This document shows positions 43,339 to 45,664 of a stretch of DNA of 45,664 nucleotides, piece by piece. Source of the DNA: Phycisphaerales bacterium. Its GTDB lineage: Bacteria; Planctomycetota; Phycisphaerae; UBA1845. Under the pieces are notes generated by a model. The model searched no databases. It was not told where the DNA came from and saw only the letters and a program-made list of their open reading frames with translations. A program made the translations under genes and the position numbers. The DNA lies in assembly GCA_013140575.1 (NCBI GenBank), contig JABFSN010000018.1, positions 1 through 45,664 of the forward strand. The letters run 5' to 3'. Each line of letters opens with the position of its first letter. The first letter of the stretch is position 1.

Positions 43339-44415
43339 CTAACCCGCCGCGCGGCGCCGAACGCTCTTCCCGCTCAACTCGTAGACGTACGCCAAAATTT
43401 CCGCGACGGCGCGATAGAACCGCTCCGGGATTTCCGCCCCGACGGCCACGTCGGCATACAGCCGCCGCGCCAGTTCCGGTTTCTGCACGATGGGCACGCC
43501 CGACACCATCGCGATCTCGCGAATCCGCTGGGCCAGGTAATCCGCCCCCTTGGCCACCACCTTCGGCGCGACCATCTCTTCGACGTCGTAACGCAACGCC
43601 ACCGCGTAATGCGTGGGGTTGGTCACCACCACGTCGGCCTTGGGGACCGCCGTCTTGATCCGCTGCGCGGCCAGTTTCAATTGCACCTCGCGCCGGCGCC
43701 TCTTGATCACCGGGTCGCCTTCCATGCGCCGCATCTCCTCTTTCACTTCCTCCTTGGTCATCTTCAGTTGTTTTTCGTGCCGGAAGCGCTGATACAGATA
43801 GTCCAGAATCGCGAGCACAATTAACGCCGCCGCCAGACGCAGCGCGACGTGGGTCACCAGTTTCGACGCCAGCGGCATGGTCAGCACGAAATCGACGGTG
43901 TGCGCCAACAGCATTTCACTGATAATCGGCCGGACCGACAGCCAGGCCACTCCTCCGACCACGATCAGCTTCATGATGTTTTGCGCCAGATGCACCAGCG
44001 AATTCGGCGAAAACATCCGCTTGAATCCGCTGACCGGGTTCAATTTGTCCAGATTCGGCGTTATCGGCTTCCATGTGAACAACAATCCCACCTGCGAGAG
44101 CGTCACCACCAGTCCCACGAACAACAGAAACACCATTAGCGGAACAATGGACTTGAACGACTCGACGAACGACTCCGCGGTCAGGACCAGCACCGCGTCG
44201 ATCCCCTGGCCGTCGCTTCCGTCGATCGCCCGCTGCGTGATCGCGACCATCGTGGTCCAGATGTGGCGACCGAACAGCAACAACGCCACAATCGCGGCCA
44301 GCAGACCGACGGCCGCGTTCAAATCCTGGCTGCGCGCGATCTGCCCCGACTGGCGCGCTTCATTCCGCCTCCGCGGTGTTGGGGCTTCGGTTTTGTCGCC
44401 GTGTTCGTCCGCCAT
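43339..44415 (-). CDS. flhB: Flagellar export switch protein FlhB
   Basis: A 358-residue inner-membrane export protein that switches substrate class on self-cleavage. It begins MADEHGDKTEAPTPRRRNEA, the family N-terminus. Four membrane segments follow, then the cytosolic domain with the autocleavage motif NPTH (266-269) in DVVVTNPTHYAVALRYD. C-terminal VPIVQKPELARRLYADVAVG and IPERFYRAVAEILAYVY are typical. It is complete and starts at ATG 44415, 77 bases after fliR. Confidence 0.95.
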   Translation of the reverse strand: MADEHGDKTEAPTPRRRNEARQSGQIARSQDLNAAVGLLAAIVALLLFGRHIWTTMVAITQRAIDGSDGQGIDAVLVLTAESFVESFKSIVPLMVFLLFVGLVVTLSQVGLLFTWKPITPNLDKLNPVSGFKRMFSPNSLVHLAQNIMKLIVVGGVAWLSVRPIISEMLLAHTVDFVLTMPLASKLVTHVALRLAAALIVLAILDYLYQRFRHEKQLKMTKEEVKEEMRRMEGDPVIKRRRREVQLKLAAQRIKTAVPKADVVVTNPTHYAVALRYDVEEMVAPKVVAKGADYLAQRIREIAMVSGVPIVQKPELARRLYADVAVGAEIPERFYRAVAEILAYVYELSGKSVRRRAAG

Positions 44416-44463
44416 TGCGCCCTCTCCGCTCGCCTACCCATCTATTTCGAACGCAGTTCCCCT

Positions 44464-44484
44464 GTAGGGTGGGCACTGCCCACC
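44464..44484. repeat. Small palindrome between flhB and fliR
   Basis: GTAG then GGTGGGC-ACT-GCCCACC. It resembles a half-arm of the large inverted repeat at 1939-2009 (GTAGGGCGGG...). It lies ten bases before the end of fliR. Confidence 0.55.
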
Positions 44485-44492
44485 TCTTTCCT

Positions 44493-45272
44493 CTACCCAC
44501 CCAATCCAAACGCACTCCGCAACGCCTCGAACACATTTACGATCTCGTCGTGAATCAGGTCATAGGACAACGACATCGACAACGCCGCGGCCGCCAGCGC
44601 CACAAACGCACGAATCGCGAACCCGACCGTCAAAATGTTGAGCTGCGGCATGGTGCGGGACATGAATGCCATCACCAGCGAGGCGATAAACAACGCCGTC
44701 AACGCCGGCGCCGACAGTCGCATCCCGAAAATGAACGCGCTGCGCAGCACGTCCTCCAACAGCGTCACCATCGATTCGCTCAACCGGAACGAGCCGGGCG
44801 GAATGGTCTGATAGGTGTCCAGCAACGCGGCCACCGTCGACCGATGCCCCCCGATGGCCAGGAAGACCATCAGCATCACCAGGAAATAGACCTGCCCGAT
44901 GATCGACGATTCCTCGTCCAGCATGGGGTTGACCACCTGCCCTAGCGCCAGACCCGCCTGCTGCCCGATCATGGTGCCGGCCAATTCCGCGCCCGAAAAC
45001 ATCACGCTGACCGTCGTGCCGATGATCAGCCCGATCAGCAACTCGCCGAACACCACCACGATCACGGACCCGATCGTCAAGAACGTCGGCGCCGTGCGAA
45101 GCACCACCGGGAAGATCATGCACGACACGATGAAACTGAACGCCACCTTCAACTGGGGCGGGTGGGCCGAACTGGAAATCAACGGCGCCGTCAGCGTCAG
45201 ACCGCCGACGCGAAACAACACGATTGCAAACGCCGGGAGCATGAACTGAATATCGAAAATCGCCCACGGCAT
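44493..45272 (-). CDS. fliR: Flagellar export gate protein FliR
   Basis: A 259-residue polytopic inner-membrane protein, part of the FliPQR export pore. About six hydrophobic segments. FAIVLFRVGGLTLTAPLISS, GTMIGQQAGLALGQVVNP and RLSAPALTALFIASLVMAFM are FliR-like, with the final MPQLNILTVGFAIRAFVALA. It starts at ATG 45272. fliP and fliQ, normally just upstream, are not present before the insertion sequence at 45544. Confidence 0.93.
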   Translation of the reverse strand: MPWAIFDIQFMLPAFAIVLFRVGGLTLTAPLISSSAHPPQLKVAFSFIVSCMIFPVVLRTAPTFLTIGSVIVVVFGELLIGLIIGTTVSVMFSGAELAGTMIGQQAGLALGQVVNPMLDEESSIIGQVYFLVMLMVFLAIGGHRSTVAALLDTYQTIPPGSFRLSESMVTLLEDVLRSAFIFGMRLSAPALTALFIASLVMAFMSRTMPQLNILTVGFAIRAFVALAAAALSMSLSYDLIHDEIVNVFEALRSAFGLGG

Positions 45273-45360
45273 CTCGTCCGCCCTTGCAAATCACAACTCG
45301 CCGGTCAATCACGATTACGACCAACGAAAACCGCCCGCAGGACGCCATCCCGGCCTCGCT

Positions 45361-45460
45361 GGTGCGAGAATCACTTCTCGCACCCCTGTTTGCGGGAATC
45401 CCTTCCCGCTGGTGCGAGAATCCTTTCTCGCACCCACTCTCCGCGGGAATCCCTTCCCGC
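45361..45460. repeat. Tandem paired-hairpin repeat (two units)
   Basis: Each unit is GGTGCGAGAA-TCxC/T-TTCTCGCACC followed by 7-8 bases and GCGGGAA-TCCC-TTCCCGC. Unit 1 hairpins: 45361-45384 and 45392-45409. Unit 2: 45411-45434 and 45443-45460. The same unit occurs at 28601-28650. It lies in the 5' region of fliR, next to the insertion sequence. Confidence 0.75.
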
Positions 45461-45543
45461 GAACCCGAACCACCCCGCCATCACCCTCGAACGGCAATGA
45501 CCCGACTGCCGCCATCCTCTCGCCCGGAGGGCGCACGAACTTA

Positions 45544-45664
45544 GGGCCTATCCCAAAAACAGTTTCGACGCCTGAAAGGTAATGCAGGCCAGGGTCATAT
45601 GCAGCAAGCCCAGATAATTCTCCGGTTTCTTCTCCCAGCGAATCAGAATGCGTCGAAATCGGTT
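45544..45664 (-). mobile_element. 3' end of an IS5-type insertion sequence, cut by window edge
   Basis: GGGCCTATCCCAAAAAC beginning at 45544 looks like a terminal inverted repeat, preceded by TTA that may be part of the target duplication. The transposase end is encoded leftwards. Subgroup (IS427/IS1031-like) is tentative because only 121 bases are visible. Confidence 0.7.
45548..45664 (-). CDS. IS5-family transposase, C-terminal fragment
   Basis: The last 38 codons of a transposase running off the right edge, ending with TAG at 45550-45548. The translation NRFRRILIRWEKKPENYLGL then LLHMTLACITF is the typical IS5-group C-terminal end: FRRxxxRWEKKxxNYxxLLxxA. The catalytic DDE core lies outside the window. 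The element sits about 270 bases upstream of fliR and may have separated it from fliPQ. Confidence 0.8.
   Translation of the reverse strand, partial: NRFRRILIRWEKKPENYLGLLHMTLACITFQASKLFLG

Overview
The window is high-GC bacterial chromosome, most probably from a planctomycete (Phycisphaerae-like; inferred from gene content, not tested). The pointers are large secreted Cys-rich proteins ending in duplicated dockerin-type calcium loops (GDVNHDxxVDIFDILCVLD), paired DNRLRE/dockerin proteins, an ECF sigma factor next to a Ser/Thr kinase with a TPR-like tail, a pseudopilin with an H-x9-DG C-terminus, and a flagellar export/regulation cluster. No rRNA, tRNA or CRISPR array was recognised.

Layout. 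0.4-1.8 kb: dapF, then a CMD/AhpD-like protein whose redox motif reads Cys-Arg-Phe-TGA, strongly suggesting a selenocysteine codon, with a hairpin just downstream at SECIS distance. 2.3-11.9 kb (minus strand): two giant secreted dockerin/cohesin-like paralogues. They are duplicated as whole units: promoter, ~450-nt 5' leader, signal peptide, modules and terminator-like hairpin. 12-18 kb (plus): M29-type aminopeptidase, NCS2-like permease and a three-gene ABC-2 exporter. 18-26 kb: three more dockerin-bearing secreted proteins (two DNRLRE, one FG-GAP propeller) around an overlapping ECF sigma/kinase pair. 26-36 kb: ABC-F ATPase, small beta-rich protein, pseudopilin, GNAT acetyltransferase, a MacB/LolD-like ATPase and FtsX-like permease, a TPR lipoprotein, a stand-alone LigD-type phosphoesterase domain, PilT and a coiled-coil membrane protein. 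36-45.3 kb (minus): MOSC protein, two small unknowns, then, read in transcription order, fliR-flhB-flhA-flhF-flhG-like-unknown-fliA. The right edge is the end of an IS5-type insertion sequence.

How the parts may work together. The flagellar block makes the export gate (FliR, FlhB, FlhA), the placement GTPase FlhF with an apparently P-loop-less FlhG partner, and the flagellar sigma factor. The sigma/kinase pair sits between secreted-protein genes and may regulate them (inference from position only). Many intergenic gaps carry perfect small palindromes of several families, some present in more than one copy in the window. The strongest lead for something new is the selenoprotein candidate at 1236-1838. 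Next come the long shared leaders of the two giant genes, the truncated FlhG and the dispersed palindrome families.
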